Origin: Apoda limacodes | Taxonomy: Eukaryota > Arthropoda > Insecta > Lepidoptera > Limacodidae | Direction: 5' to 3' | DNA length: 64,000 nucleotides | Assembly: GCA_946406115.1 (NCBI GenBank) | Contig: OX291542.1 | Location: 26,051,321-26,115,320 of the forward strand | Part shown: piece by piece, positions 13,101-20,552 of the stretch | Numbering within the stretch: the stretch's first letter is position 1 | Layout: each line of letters starts with the position of its first letter | Translations under genes and position numbers: made by a program | The notes under the pieces: model-generated | Told to the model about the DNA's origin: nothing | What the model saw: the letters and a program-made list of their open reading frames with translations, nothing else | Databases searched by the model: none

Positions 13101-13369
13101 TTGAAGTTCGCGAAAATTGAAATGATACAGTATATAATATGTAGAAAATGTTGAACCTATACACACCTTAAATTCTTATACATGCTGCCAAGTAACGGTA
13201 AACCATATTCATCAGTGCCAACTTTTGGTTCATACCGCCACGTGCCACCGACATATTGCGTACATTCAAAAACTGTGAACTCGATTCCTTCTTCTTTTAA
13301 ATACTTAGCTGAAGTTAATCCCGCTATGCCAGCTCCGATAACACATACTTTCGGACCTGGGGGAGACAT
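968..13369 (-). CDS. FMO: Flavin-containing monooxygenase gene A (seven exons)
   Basis: NADPH- and FAD-dependent monooxygenase that oxygenates soft nucleophilic N or S atoms. Exons (minus strand): 13167-13369, 8937-9075, 7943-8114, 6256-6531, 3630-3793, 3174-3317 and 968-1177, all with GT/AG borders and matching phases, giving 435 residues from the Met at 13369. Visible motifs: FAD-binding GAGIAG at residues 12-17; FMO signature FKGTIIHSHDY at 170-180, spanning the exon 3/4 junction; NADPH-binding GAGPSG at 195-200; YCTGF at 261-265, in place of the usual FATGY. Length is normal for insect FMOs. The Met lies immediately after an acceptor AG and gene B has Ala there, so a 5' signal-peptide exon is likely missing from this model. 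Related secreted moth enzymes N-oxidise pyrrolizidine alkaloids; the substrate here is unknown. Introns are 0.3-4.1 kb and repeat-rich. No frameshift or internal stop was found. Confidence 0.93.
1229..1395 (+). repeat. Degenerate copy of the 5S-derived/GGTTCCG repeat
   Basis: Contains GAGCCCTATTAATAAG and TGTCTGTCAGTCTGTCC like the GGTTCCG family, then GGGTGACCGCTTAACGACAC resembling the 5S-like segment near 15170, and a decayed terminus (GAGTCCGTCTCGCACTTAACC). It lies in intron 6 of FMO A. Boundaries are approximate. Confidence 0.4.
1478..2890 (-). mobile_element. CR1/Jockey-group LINE, 5'-truncated, decayed (copy 1)
   Basis: Reading the minus strand from 2890, the frame pieces show reverse transcriptase motifs in order: SSGLDGIPAVVLK, NVHPVPKKGER, LDIAKAFDRVWH, then GVPQGSVL-like and HCYADDST-like segments. 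The C-terminal region follows (NELPAKVFPKD-like in related copies) and a 3' end near 1478. Several frameshifts and stops break the reading frame, so the copy is dead. It sits in intron 6 of FMO A, in the same orientation as the gene. At least six shorter copies of the family occur in this window. Confidence 0.88.
2905..3044. mobile_element. MITE of the TATAGTRCAACAAAC family (copy 1)
   Basis: The right end reads GGTCAGAAAAGTTAGTTGCG and then CTATA. The middle carries ACTACAGTCGCCATATTGAA, shared with the copies at 24597 and 36544. The left terminus is decayed. Located in intron 6 of FMO A. Confidence 0.65.
3174..3317 (-). CDS. FMO: FMO A exon 6
   Basis: Acceptor TTTATGTCCAG and donor GAG|GTACAT bound 48 codons in phase 0-0, beginning ARYATALIKGNFTLPSKEE. 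Same length (144 nt) as gene B exon 6. Confidence 0.93.
3630..3793 (-). CDS. FMO: FMO A exon 5
   Basis: Acceptor TTTTTTGTAG and donor CAG|GTAAGA. It completes the split Gly of YCTG-F and continues FQYYYPFLDESSELNL for 54 codons. 164 nt, the same as gene B exon 5. Confidence 0.93.
3794..6113. other. FMO A intron 4, repeat debris
   Basis: A 2.46-kb intron. Segments such as GACGGGACCCTACGG near 3962 and GGTTTTTATCCCAAGAAGGG near 4678 look like fragments of interspersed repeats. An RTE fragment lies at 5340-5500. No coding sequence is seen. Confidence 0.55.
5340..5500 (-). mobile_element. RTE-type LINE fragment
   Basis: The plus-strand text (ACCTAACTGGACTATTGGCC; TATGTGTATTCGTCAAAAAC; GCGTTCCCAACAACAACCG; TATAGGCGCGAC) parallels the better preserved RTE piece at 27450-27540, which encodes VDKYSYPGQVVQLGRSNFEE on the minus strand. 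It is a short dead remnant in FMO A intron 4. Confidence 0.6.
6114..6236 (+). mobile_element. L2-like LINE 3' tail ending in (ATT)n
   Basis: AAAGGTTGCCTGGAAGAAAT, a stem around AATCGCTTAGTTAGCGAT, then AAGACCGCCTATTGTAC and a CCATAAAGAATATTATTATT microsatellite end. The same tail ends the LINE at 17139 (other strand) and occurs at 46821. It stops 17 bases from the splice donor of FMO A exon 4. Confidence 0.7.
6256..6531 (-). CDS. FMO: FMO A exon 4 (NADPH-binding motif)
   Basis: Acceptor AAATTTCAG, donor ACAG|GTGAGT. Completes the split Gly of FKG and reads TIIHSHDYREPDVYKCRRVL and IVGAGPSGMDIG to DDVIYCT. 276 nt, equal to gene B exon 4. It holds the second half of the FMO signature and the NADPH Rossmann motif. 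Confidence 0.94.
6532..7599. other. FMO A intron 3, no recognised feature
   Basis: AT-rich intron sequence. Weak LINE-like text around 6900-7300 (for example CATCAGTCATGAGATACGG and TGGGGTAATCGTAATGAAAA on the plus strand) may be a decayed reverse transcriptase C-terminal region but is too degenerate to assign. Confidence 0.45.
7600..7920. repeat. Imperfect inverted repeat in FMO A intron 3
   Basis: The segment near 7668-7725 (CACGGATGCGAAGCAGGAAG, then AATTTCGTT and GACCGG) is mirrored near 7845-7890 (TACGAAATTCTTTGTGCTTT, then GCGTCCGTG) on the other strand, about 150 bases apart. It looks like a fold-back non-autonomous element. Ends are uncertain. Confidence 0.5.
7943..8114 (-). CDS. FMO: FMO A exon 3
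   Basis: Acceptor CTTTTTCAG, donor AAAG|GTATTA. Reads LLHMITSVKRVNNVWKVKYK through VIVGIGHFSKP to GEKLFK and one base of the split Gly. Carries the first part of the FMO signature (F-K-G). 172 nt, equal to gene B exon 3. Confidence 0.94.
8115..8936. other. FMO A intron 2, includes an exon-like open segment
   Basis: No repeat family recognised. A 123-nt segment at 8763-8885 (minus) is open, flanked by AG and GT and in phase 0-0, but it is only 50 bases from the exon 2 donor and lacks a polypyrimidine tract, so it is not annotated as an exon. Confidence 0.4.
8937..9075 (-). CDS. FMO: FMO A exon 2
   Basis: Acceptor TATTTACAG, donor AAG|GTAAAA. Completes a split Arg, then reads TNLPKPAMELKGFPIPDDMP to FELENHIK (46 codons). 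139 nt, equal to gene B exon 2. Confidence 0.93.
9470..9562. repeat. GGTTCCG-family fragment
   Basis: GGACGGACAGACAGACAGAC, then TATAAGGGTTCCGTTTTTTG and GGCTACGGAACCC form the terminal fold-back of the family seen complete at 61361-61786. Confidence 0.6.
9654..9830. repeat. CTAGCTTTTGCC-family repeat (copy 1)
   Basis: Begins ATCCATACTAATAATATAAA with a short microsatellite-like start, carries AATAACTATAACTGAGC, and ends CTGGCTAAAGCTAGT. Related to copies at 10262, 10577, 22085, 25928, 30121 and 49552. Confidence 0.6.
10262..10576. repeat. CTAGCTTTTGCC-family repeat (copy 2)
   Basis: Starts AACTAGCTTTTGCCAGTGCC and ends with CAGACAGACAGACC, then CGCATTTATAATATTAGTG. Followed at once by another copy in the opposite orientation. 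Confidence 0.7.
10577..10812. repeat. CTAGCTTTTGCC-family repeat (copy 3, inverted to copy 2)
   Basis: Reverse orientation of the same family: AATAACTATAACCGAGCTTA, then CCGATAACCAAATTCAGGGC and GGCAAAAGCTAGTTTTT. A further truncated start of the family (TAATATTATAAATGC) follows at about 10820-10860. Confidence 0.65.
10895..11240 (+). mobile_element. Non-LTR retrotransposon C-terminal fragment
   Basis: Open frame with LGYDTLELRRSLELTKFALG and NKIDCAALVEAFLRLAVP, typical of the region after the reverse transcriptase domain of LINEs. It is followed by a short 3' tail ending near GTGAATAAAATTAATA. No RT motif remains. GC-rich at 11075-11120, unlike its surroundings. Confidence 0.6.
11415..12190 (+). 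mobile_element. Non-autonomous element with internal ~110-bp tandem repeats (copy 1)
   Basis: Starts GTCTGTCTGTAACCTTTTCA. Then come several diverged monomers, each containing TGATCTTCTCCTAAA-like and GGACCCGGTAGGTGGCGCTA-like blocks with GTGGGTCCCTGCAAGG. Next is a Met-start reading frame at about 11948 (DFNIHCIECDS) matching one in the inverted copy at 22477-23340. This copy is disrupted after about 20 codons. Confidence 0.7.
12246..13068. mobile_element. Repeat copy split by a GC-richer insertion
   Basis: The two ends (12246-12345, with GTCAAGTGTGAGTCAGTTTT; 12990-13068, with AACTGAGGAGTTGCCGTTGA and ATAACCGAATTCAGCGCGGG) together match the 240-bp copy at 49552-49792. About 645 bases at 12346-12990 interrupt it. 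The insertion is GC-richer and has short inverted ends (AGTGAAAAC near 12341, GTTTTCACT near 12957). No protein is recognised in it. Confidence 0.6.
13167..13369 (-). CDS. FMO: FMO A exon 1 (first visible; FAD-binding motif)
   Basis: Acceptor TTTTTTTTCAG directly abuts ATG at 13369; donor AAG|GTGTGT. Reads MSPPGPKVCVIGAGIAGLTS and on to GTDEYGLPLLGSMYKNL plus two bases of a split Arg. The FAD Rossmann motif and EF/VFECTQYVGGTWRY are typical. Because an acceptor precedes the ATG in phase 0, another exon lies upstream, coding or untranslated. Confidence 0.92.
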
Positions 13370-13717
13370 CTGAAAAAAAAATATAAAAAACAAACTGACA
13401 ATGTTACCGTGATTTATGTGTATTATGCAGTCAGTATAGTAACTCATACGAAAACGACAGAATTAAATAAACATGATCAGAGAAACCACCCATGTCACAG
13501 ACTTCAATTGCTGGCATAGATATTTTTTTTTATTCATATATCCATTGAGCTAATTAGGGTTTTTTTCACTAAAGCAGACGCTATAAATAAACAGCACATC
13601 ACAGATTTCACTGATATTTTTTTTTATTACAAATATAAAAGCAAAGTCTGCCAGTGAATGACTAAGTCAAGTGCGGCCTATACACCGCATTTTTTTAAGA
13701 CAAGGCAAGTGCGGTAG
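13370..13717. other. Upstream intron of FMO A, no recognised feature
   Basis: AT-rich sequence with paired motifs (ACCACCCATGTCACAGACTT and CAGCACATCACAGATTTCAC, each followed by a T-rich run), suggesting a short degenerate duplication. No gene. Confidence 0.4.
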
Positions 13718-13854
13718 TACAGTACAACAAACTTTTCTGACCTTCTGACCTTGGGTGCTTAGTCACTAGTGTCGTTGTAAGTTTACACAACTTGAATATG
13801 ACGACTGTAGTTTTGATTTTTGACCACTCGGTGAGAAAAGTTTGTCGCACTATA
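13718..13854. mobile_element. MITE of the TATAGTRCAACAAAC family (copy 2)
   Basis: Left end AGTACAACAAACTTTTCTGA, right end GAAAAGTTTGTCGCACTATA. Internal GACGACTGTAGTTTTGATTT is shared, in inverted orientation, with copy 1. Confidence 0.75.
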
Positions 13855-14159
13855 CGTATATGAGTATTATATTAAAACTCAATGTTCGTTTGCTTTGCAC
13901 AATTAGAAAGTCACCAGATAATGAAAGCCGCAGGTTTACCTTTGACCATAGTAATATTAAAAACATGGCAGGATAATAACGTTCCATGCTGAACTATGAA
14001 ATTTAACAATGGCTTTTTGCAACGCAACTTGGCCAATGCGTAGGTACCTAGGTATTATTATCATAATTATGGTATATTAATGTGACAATAATGAGAATCA
14101 ATTACCAATCGACACGTTCGCTATTATCTATGTTTAGGGTTCCGTAGCCAACGTACATA

Positions 14160-14347
14160 CAGTGCCGTTTTAGAGAAACTTCCTCCCGCGAACAGTTAGG
14201 TTTCCAAGGTTTTCCCAAGGACTTAAGTATGGGGTTCTTTAAGAAAGAAGTTATAAGATTTTTAAAGGGCCGGCAAGGCGCGAGTGCCCCGGGTGTTATG
14301 ATCGCTTACTATTAGGCTTGTTTGCCACCTTAGTGGTATAAAAAAAA
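14160..14347 (+). mobile_element. CR1/Jockey-group LINE 3' end (copy 2)
   Basis: Matches the C-terminal and 3' end of the family: TTTTAGAGAAACTTCCTCCC, then GGTATGGGGTTC-like text, CGCGAGTG, and the terminal GCTTGTTTGCCACCTTAGTG with an A-run. 5'-truncated. Confidence 0.8.
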
Positions 14348-14689
14348 TTGCAAAAATGGAACATTTATATAGTTTTGTGATTCCTGATACCTTAGTCCTT
14401 CTATTGATTTTATAATTTAATATAACAGAGAGGTTTCTTCATGTGAATTGCCATACAGTCTTGTAATGAGATTAAAAATAAAAGAAACGGTAGCTGCCCA
14501 TACAACTGAATAATGAGATATTTTTCCATAACGTTGTGTCGGGTGTTGGTCGAAAGGTCTTTAAAAACGCATTTGAGGTTTTTAAGTAACTTTTTCGTCA
14601 CTAATGCACTAAAAGCAGCGAGTGTGAGTTTAAAAATCGAGACGCACAGGCGAAGGGACTCAGATTTTTCAAATATTCGAAATAATCAT

Positions 14690-14860
14690 CATTCTACGGA
14701 ACCCTAATTCCGTAGTCAACAAGGAACCCTTATAGTTGCGCCATGTCCGTCCATCCTTCTGTCTGTCCGCGGTCAGAGACCATTAGTACTAGAAAGCTGC
14801 AACTTGGCATGGATATACATATTAATTAGGCCGACACAAATAAAATAAAATTATAACATT
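14690..14860. repeat. GGTTCCG-family fragment
   Basis: CTACGGAACCCTAATTCCGT, then AGGAACCCTTATAGTTGC and CTTCTGTCTGTCCGCGGTCA, which is the reverse orientation of the family terminus at 9470 and 61700. Confidence 0.6.
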
Positions 14861-15009
14861 CTGAATACTAATACTTACTTAACAATCTTTACCTTCGAAT
14901 TCAGGCGCGGTGCTTGGCGGTACAGGGTATCGTAAAGACAGTAGGTAACACTTGCAGTGATTATCATAGTGTGTGTAAGCTCTAAAGTAGGTATAACAAC
15001 AAATAATAC

Positions 15010-15214
15010 AAACCGGCCAAGTGTGAGACGGGCCCGAGCCATTTACTATGCTAGATCACTGTTAAAGTGCCATCTAGTTATTATTAGGCGTAACAGTAAC
15101 AAATCTGTTTTTTGGAAACGATATTCAAAGTTAAGCAACGATGGACTTGGTCAGTAATTGGATGGGTGACCACTTAGCGGCACACTTTTAGCTACACTCG
15201 TACTTGGCCGGTTT
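15010..15214 (+). mobile_element. 5S-rRNA-derived short element with inverted ends
   Basis: Ends are inverted copies: AACCGGCCAAGTGTGAG at the left and CTCGTACTTGGCCGGTTT at the right. Inside, 15126-15180 reads CAAAGTTAAGCAACGATGGA and then GGTCAGTAATTGGATGGGTG and ACCAC, closely resembling the internal promoter region of 5S rRNA (AGTTAAGCA, GGATGGGTGACC). Only this part of 5S is present, so it is a SINE3-like or 5S-capturing repeat and not a 5S gene. The right end is shared with the GGTTCCG family. Confidence 0.65.
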
Positions 15215-16976
15215 TTTTTTTTATTTAATTAACGTTCATATATGGAATTGGGTATGAGGATATCAGCTAGTATTCTGGGAACATATTTTAATTTAGAGGA
15301 TAGAAATATTTATGAATTCTCAGTTTGAGGAATAAACCTGGAAATGTGAGATATTTTGAGAGGTATCATACTAAAATATTTTGCTATGAATAGGGTTTTG
15401 GTAAATGGATTTTTTTATCAATTATAACAAATATTACGCCAGTTTTTTGTTATTTTAGGTCAAAGTCAAAGATTACTTATACGTCCAAAGTCTTCTAATT
15501 AATGTCACGCTATGGATTTATGTCAAACCTAGGTATATTACTCTACTAGTGAAAAGTGTGTCTGCCACGTCGAGGGTCCCGGCATCAATTCCAGGGACCT
15601 GAAGATACTTATTGTACGCGCCTAGTATTGTGATACATGAAGATTGCCCCTATAAAGAAATCTTTGCTATATATTTACTTCAGGAACTTTCATAATAATA
15701 AATTAATAATAGTAATAGTATAATGCATGTCAAACGTCACTTTCAAACCAGTTCTTCTAAGGGAACACTGCTTCATGCAGAAATATTCGTAATTAGGTAC
15801 ATAGTTTTATTATAAAAAAGGAGTTTTTATTGAATTCCATTATGTCCTTATGAGACACTTGTATTGTTACAATTTGTGAATTTCAATCAATCTACTAAAT
15901 AAAAAATATAGCACTAGTCATAATTTTTTACATTGTTTTTGGAATATATCTGTGAGTTTTAATTGGCATCTTTACTAAAAGCGACCATTGCTAATTAACA
16001 AACAGCGTCAACAGTTATGGCGTTTGTAATATCTTATAAGATTATGTTGTTATATTATTATTTTCTCCACTTCCCTGACAATTCACACCGAAAACACAAA
16101 AACTGACGCTAAGCTATGCGAAAAATACACTCTATTTGTTGAAATTCATTCAGAGACCTCTCCCACAGATAATAGTATATGTCCAGGGACCTCTCTGACT
16201 GTGCCCATAGTCATTCACCAACCATGTGTATAAAATATACTCTTTGTAAGTTAAACTAATATCTCAGCAAGAATAGGCTATAATGGACCGTATTGCTAGT
16301 AAAATAAAGTTCTGATTTGCATTTTTACTTAACATGTTGGTTTCATGCAAGTGAAGCGTGTATTAACTGTTAGGTAAATTAAATAGAAACCAACTTCAAA
16401 CTGTAATTCAGATCAGATTTTTTAGAAATAAGTAATTTTTTTACCTTTTTAGTGCATTTTTTGAAGCCGGTTGTTTTTTATTATTAAAAAGTTTTAGATG
16501 ACTTGTAACCACACTTAAATCCTTAAAATCTATGTACTTATTTACATGGAAGTAATATGATGTTTTTACTGGATATTCACAATTTTGCATAAGGCGAAAA
16601 ATACTAGGCAAATTTAATAACGTAAATGATAAAATTAACCAATATTTTTACCATATCTTTAGTACAATTGACAGTAGACGTAACCTGGACACACCGCAGC
16701 TAATAAATTAAAAAATAATATTAACGTAACTTAAATACTATATTTCACATTTATTTTACATACAAATTTTGGTTATTATGGTACAAAAACAGCATGGTAT
16801 TTATAGTATTTTTATCGTAAATTTTTCCCCATTACAAGGCTACATCGACCATTTGGTCATTTAGGGCCCACACTGTTAGAAACAAGTTAGAAATCTGTCT
16901 GGCCACGTGCAACTGATTAATACTGTTAATTTTAGTATACAATAATTTAAAGGGAAATGCCTATGTTTGGCTAAGC
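15215..16976. other. AT-rich intergenic or upstream-intron sequence
   Basis: No gene recognised. A segment at 15560-15605 (GAGGGTCCCGGCATCAATTC) weakly resembles a tRNA-derived SINE head. The rest is AT-rich with no structure that I can name. Confidence 0.5.
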
Positions 16977-17130
16977 AAAGCCTATTTAATTTAATTGAAA
17001 AAAGAATACACATTGAATTGTCCTATATTACAACTTGGGATAAGGGGATTCAAAGGACAGCGCAAGAGGTAAAATAATTTTGCGACCGAGTGACACACTA
17101 TTCTTTTTATCACCCTTACCAGCCAAGTGG
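16977..17130. repeat. Interspersed repeat shared with 37070-37125
   Basis: GGTAAAATAATTTTGCGACC and GAGTGACACACTATTCTTTT recur almost unchanged at 37083-37125. Family not recognised. Confidence 0.5.
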
Positions 17131-17138
17131 TGAATAAG

Positions 17139-18780
17139 AATAATAATAATAATATACTTTATTGCGCAGAAACAAAGAACACACTATTAAAATAAGCAAA
17201 AAGATGACAAATTGGCGGTCTTATCGCTAATAAGCGATCTCTTCCAGACAACCTTTGGGTAGAGGATACTTTATAGAAAATCTGAGTAGTATGTGCCAAC
17301 TGAATAAATATTAGTTACGGATCAAAACCTAACAATATGAAATATAATAATATATATAACTAAATTAATAAATATTAAATAATACTAATACACAAACTAC
17401 AAACATATAAATAAAATAAAAGATAAACTAATACTAATACACAAACTTCATACATCTTAATTATTATAGATAAATAATCAGTGTACTTATGAGACAGCTT
17501 AACTCTTTAAGTAATGTGTAATTACCAGGTTTTTAAATATTCTTAAAGTTTTAGCTTGTTTGACGTCGAAAGGTAAAGCGTTCCATAGTCTTATGGCAGT
17601 GACGGTGAACGAGTCATAAAATGTTTGAGAATAGTGTGTTGGAGTTTTTAGGAACAAGTTTGTTGTAGCGCGAAGAACAGTAGACCCTATAAAATTGAAA
17701 CGTTCTTTCAAGTATAACGGGGCAGACGGATTGAACAGTACGTTGTAGAGAAGAAATAGAATATGAGTATTCCGGCGAAGGCGAATTGGGAGCCACTTAA
17801 GTTTTAATCGAAATTCGGATATGTGATCATATTTACGTAGACCAAATATAGATACATAGGTTCTGGAGACGCTCAAGCTTATTTAAATGCTCTTCAGTAA
17901 GGTCAAGATAGCTAGCATCCGCAAAATCGAGAACAGGTAGCAAAATGGATCTAGCCAGTGCAATTTTAGTGGCAATGGGTAGGAAGTTACGCAATCTGCT
18001 AATAGATTTAGCTGATGCAAATATTTTTCTTTTAATTGTGGTTGCCATGAAAATGTCTGGTCAGAATTTTATAAACTGTTAAATACCTAAGTTTTTAACA
18101 GTCTCACTATATGGAATGACTGTTTCGTTTATACTAACTTTAGGGAGATCCTGTACATTAATCTTAGGTATCATTCTTGAACCACCCACAATAATAAGTT
18201 GAGTTTAATTTGGATTTACATTAAGTCTGAACGAGGTACTCCACTCTGTAATACGAGCAAGATCGCCATTAATTATAACAACTGCACTTTTTAGTTCACT
18301 AACCGGAGCCTGAGTATATATTTGAAGATCGTCTGCATATTTAATATAATTAATATAATTTGACTCCCTCGCAGTTTAATTGGTAGTGTGATGGACTGCC
18401 GTGCAGAGGGTGTGGGTTCGATTCCCGCACTGGACAAACATTTATGTGTTAAAAATTTGTGTTTGTCTTGAGTCTGGGTGTACTTATGTATGATGTGTAT
18501 GTATTTACAAAAAAAAAGTAATATATTTGTATTTATATCCGTATAACACAAGCTTTGCTTACTTTGGGGCTAGACGGCGCTGTGTGTAATGTTCAAAAAT
18601 ATTTATTTATTTATTTTATGTAGATGGTAGAGAAAAGATAAATTAGATGTTATATTATTAATGAAAATAGCAAAGAGAAGTGGAGAAAACACCTTGCGGA
18701 ACGCCGGCATTGGTGTAGCACCAAGTAGAGAAAGAATCATCTACCTTGATCCGCTGACGGCGCCCACTATTTCTCTCTCT
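17139..18780 (-). mobile_element. L2/CR1-like LINE, 5'-truncated, with nested SINE
   Basis: Minus strand. From 18720 the text reads NAGVPQGVFSPLLFAIFINN, then (after the SINE) YADDLQIYTQAPVSELK, then WSTSFRLNVNPN, and the C-terminal part with LRNFLPIATKIALARSILLP, FGLRKYDHISEFRLKLKWLP and AIRLWNALPFDVKQAKTLRI. The 3' end has the ATCGCTTATTAGCGAT stem near 17222-17243 and an (ATA)n microsatellite at 17139-17156. Frameshifts and a stop after VNPN make it inactive. The sequence 5' of the GVPQG motif is absent. Confidence 0.85.
18361..18600 (+). mobile_element. tRNA-derived SINE nested in the LINE
   Basis: Head TTTAATTGGTAGTGTGATGG resembles a tRNA box A region. GGTTCGATTCC at 18415-18425 is a perfect box B. 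It is followed by the core TTTGTGTTTGTCTTGAGTCT and the tail GGCGCTGTGTGTAATGTTCA with (TTTA)n. It splits the LINE just 5' of its YADD motif. Related copies lie at 30830-31005 (minus) and 45896-46140. Confidence 0.8.
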
Positions 18781-20130
18781 ATTTCCCTAAATAATAATTT
18801 CCCCAACAATTGAAGATTTACACTATTGAAAGTATAAAAGTTTCGAGTATGCGAGTATAGATGATAAAGTGATTGCTATTGATAAACATTAATTTTTTGA
18901 TGCACTCAACCGAATACGAACATAATCAATTAACTTCTAAGTATATCTTTTACTTATATTAGTAGGTAGGTATCTACACATCGATGAATTCGTCAACTTT
19001 CTACCTATCTAAAGCTCTCTTATTTATACTTAATGAAAACCAGATACATGAATAATTTAATTATTATTTTAAATTTTATTTATTTTTAATGTGTAATGTT
19101 ATATTGTTGATAATATTACCAAATGTAGTATAGCCATTGCAGTCAAAAGCAAATAATCCAAAAAGCATATTGTTTAGATAAATAAATTCATGACATACCT
19201 ATAGGTAATTTGGTTAACTAGGTCAACACTTTCAAATTATAGTTGTAACAAAAACTGTTTGATCACAAAACAGCGTTCGAATCATTATTTTTAACTTCGA
19301 CAAACAAATAAATATTTTATAGCCGAACAGTTTAAGTATGTCACAATAAACAATTTAATATTATAAAATAACTGCATCATTACTAGTAAACAAATCTTTT
19401 TGTGTTTGCTGAAGAAGAATATTGATTTAAAATGCTAAGTAGAGTTTATACCTATTATATATCTTCGGAAATGTGAACAAACTGTTCGTCAGCAACTGCG
19501 CAATACGTCTGGTGTTATTCACTAAACATTGACACTGTCTCCGATATCATAATATTCATAATGTCACGGCCAAGTCATTTTGGTGTTGTTATAATAATAG
19601 ACATCTAGCGGCACACTATAGAAGTTTTAGTTAAGCACGTTTTCATTTCGTGCTATGTATATTTTTATCATTGTTTCTATTAGCGTACACTTTTTTATCA
19701 TTTACGATTTTAGTAATCTAATATGTTTGTATGTGTTTATATTTATTATTTCAATTGCTTTACGACTTTATATAGCGCCATCTGACGATTGTTTTATTTC
19801 TTAGTCTTGTTTTGCGCGCCCTGAGACGCGTTCATAAATCCAATTTTAATTAACCCGGGTAGCACTGACAGCAGCATAGCAAATGCATTTTGCTACAGTA
19901 CAGAAAGATATAGCACGAAACTCTACCCCAGTGAACTGACTTTTGGACGAGGCCTTTTGTAGCAAATAGAACCCGTATATATAATGTACACTGTGGCAAA
20001 TAGTATCTTGACACAACCAATGAAAACAGACAAAACATTATATCATTTTAATAAGCAAATGTCATGATTAAAATTAGTTTTAGATATATCAACGTTTGTC
20101 AATCAAATTGTAAAAAAACAGAGAGCTTGC
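18781..20130. other. AT-rich intergenic sequence
   Basis: No gene. Short motifs GACATCTAGCGGCACACTAT near 19601 and AGCGCCATCTGACGATTG near 19776 recur elsewhere as ATCTAGCGG (20975) and look like repeat debris. Confidence 0.5.
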
Positions 20131-20280
20131 TTATTGGGAACAGGCTCAAGCCATTTAAAGTCTAGATTTCGATACAAAAATGTATGGAAGTCTGACTTAC
20201 CTCTCGAAACTCGTGCATGTACTTGCATACACTTTTCTCTCGAATTTTAGAGTCCGAATAGCTCGAGACTGATCCCAATA
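20131..20280. mobile_element. Fold-back MITE TTATTGGGAACAG family (copy 1)
   Basis: Left arm TTATTGGGAACAGGCTCAAG. Right arm carries AGAGTCCGAATAGCTCGAGA and then CTGATCCCAATA. The arms are imperfect inverted copies around GTATGGAAGTCTGACTTA. Half of another copy lies at 20474-20552. Confidence 0.7.
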
Positions 20281-20473
20281 CACTACTCCGGCACTATTCG
20301 TTTACGTTGTAATGAAGTAACGACATAAGCGATGCTCTCGTTAAATGATATTGATTTTAAGCTTGAAGTATATAGCTTATGCTTACCGCTAGTTTCTGCT
20401 GTCACAAAAAGTATCTGGTATTTAGAGCAGAAGAGTACCTACAATTGGAGAGAAAAAATTATGTAAGTACATT

Positions 20474-20552
20474 CACGGGTTTCGAGAGCTAAGTCAGACG
20501 TCCATATGTTTTTCTCTCGAAATCCAGAGTTCGCACTCGAGACTGTTCCCAA
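20474..20552. mobile_element. Half copy of the TTATTGGGAACAG MITE
   Basis: AAGTCAGACGTCCATATGTT, then TTCTCTCGAAATCCAGAGTT and CTCGAGACTGTTCCCAA match the right arm of the complete element at 24103-24255. Confidence 0.6.

Noticed and set aside
14410..14601. Minus-strand frame with a signal-like segment as the FMO A first exon
   Set aside because: The only GT near the end of the hydrophobic stretch is in phase 1, which does not fit the phase-0 acceptor at 13370.
15126..15180. Possible 5S rRNA gene
   Set aside because: Only the 3' half of the internal control region is recognisable and it is embedded in a repeat with inverted ends.
18361..18440. tRNA-like sequence with a perfect box B
   Set aside because: The anticodon arm and acceptor stem do not fold as a tRNA and it continues into a SINE core and (TTTA)n tail, so it is a SINE head, not a tRNA gene.
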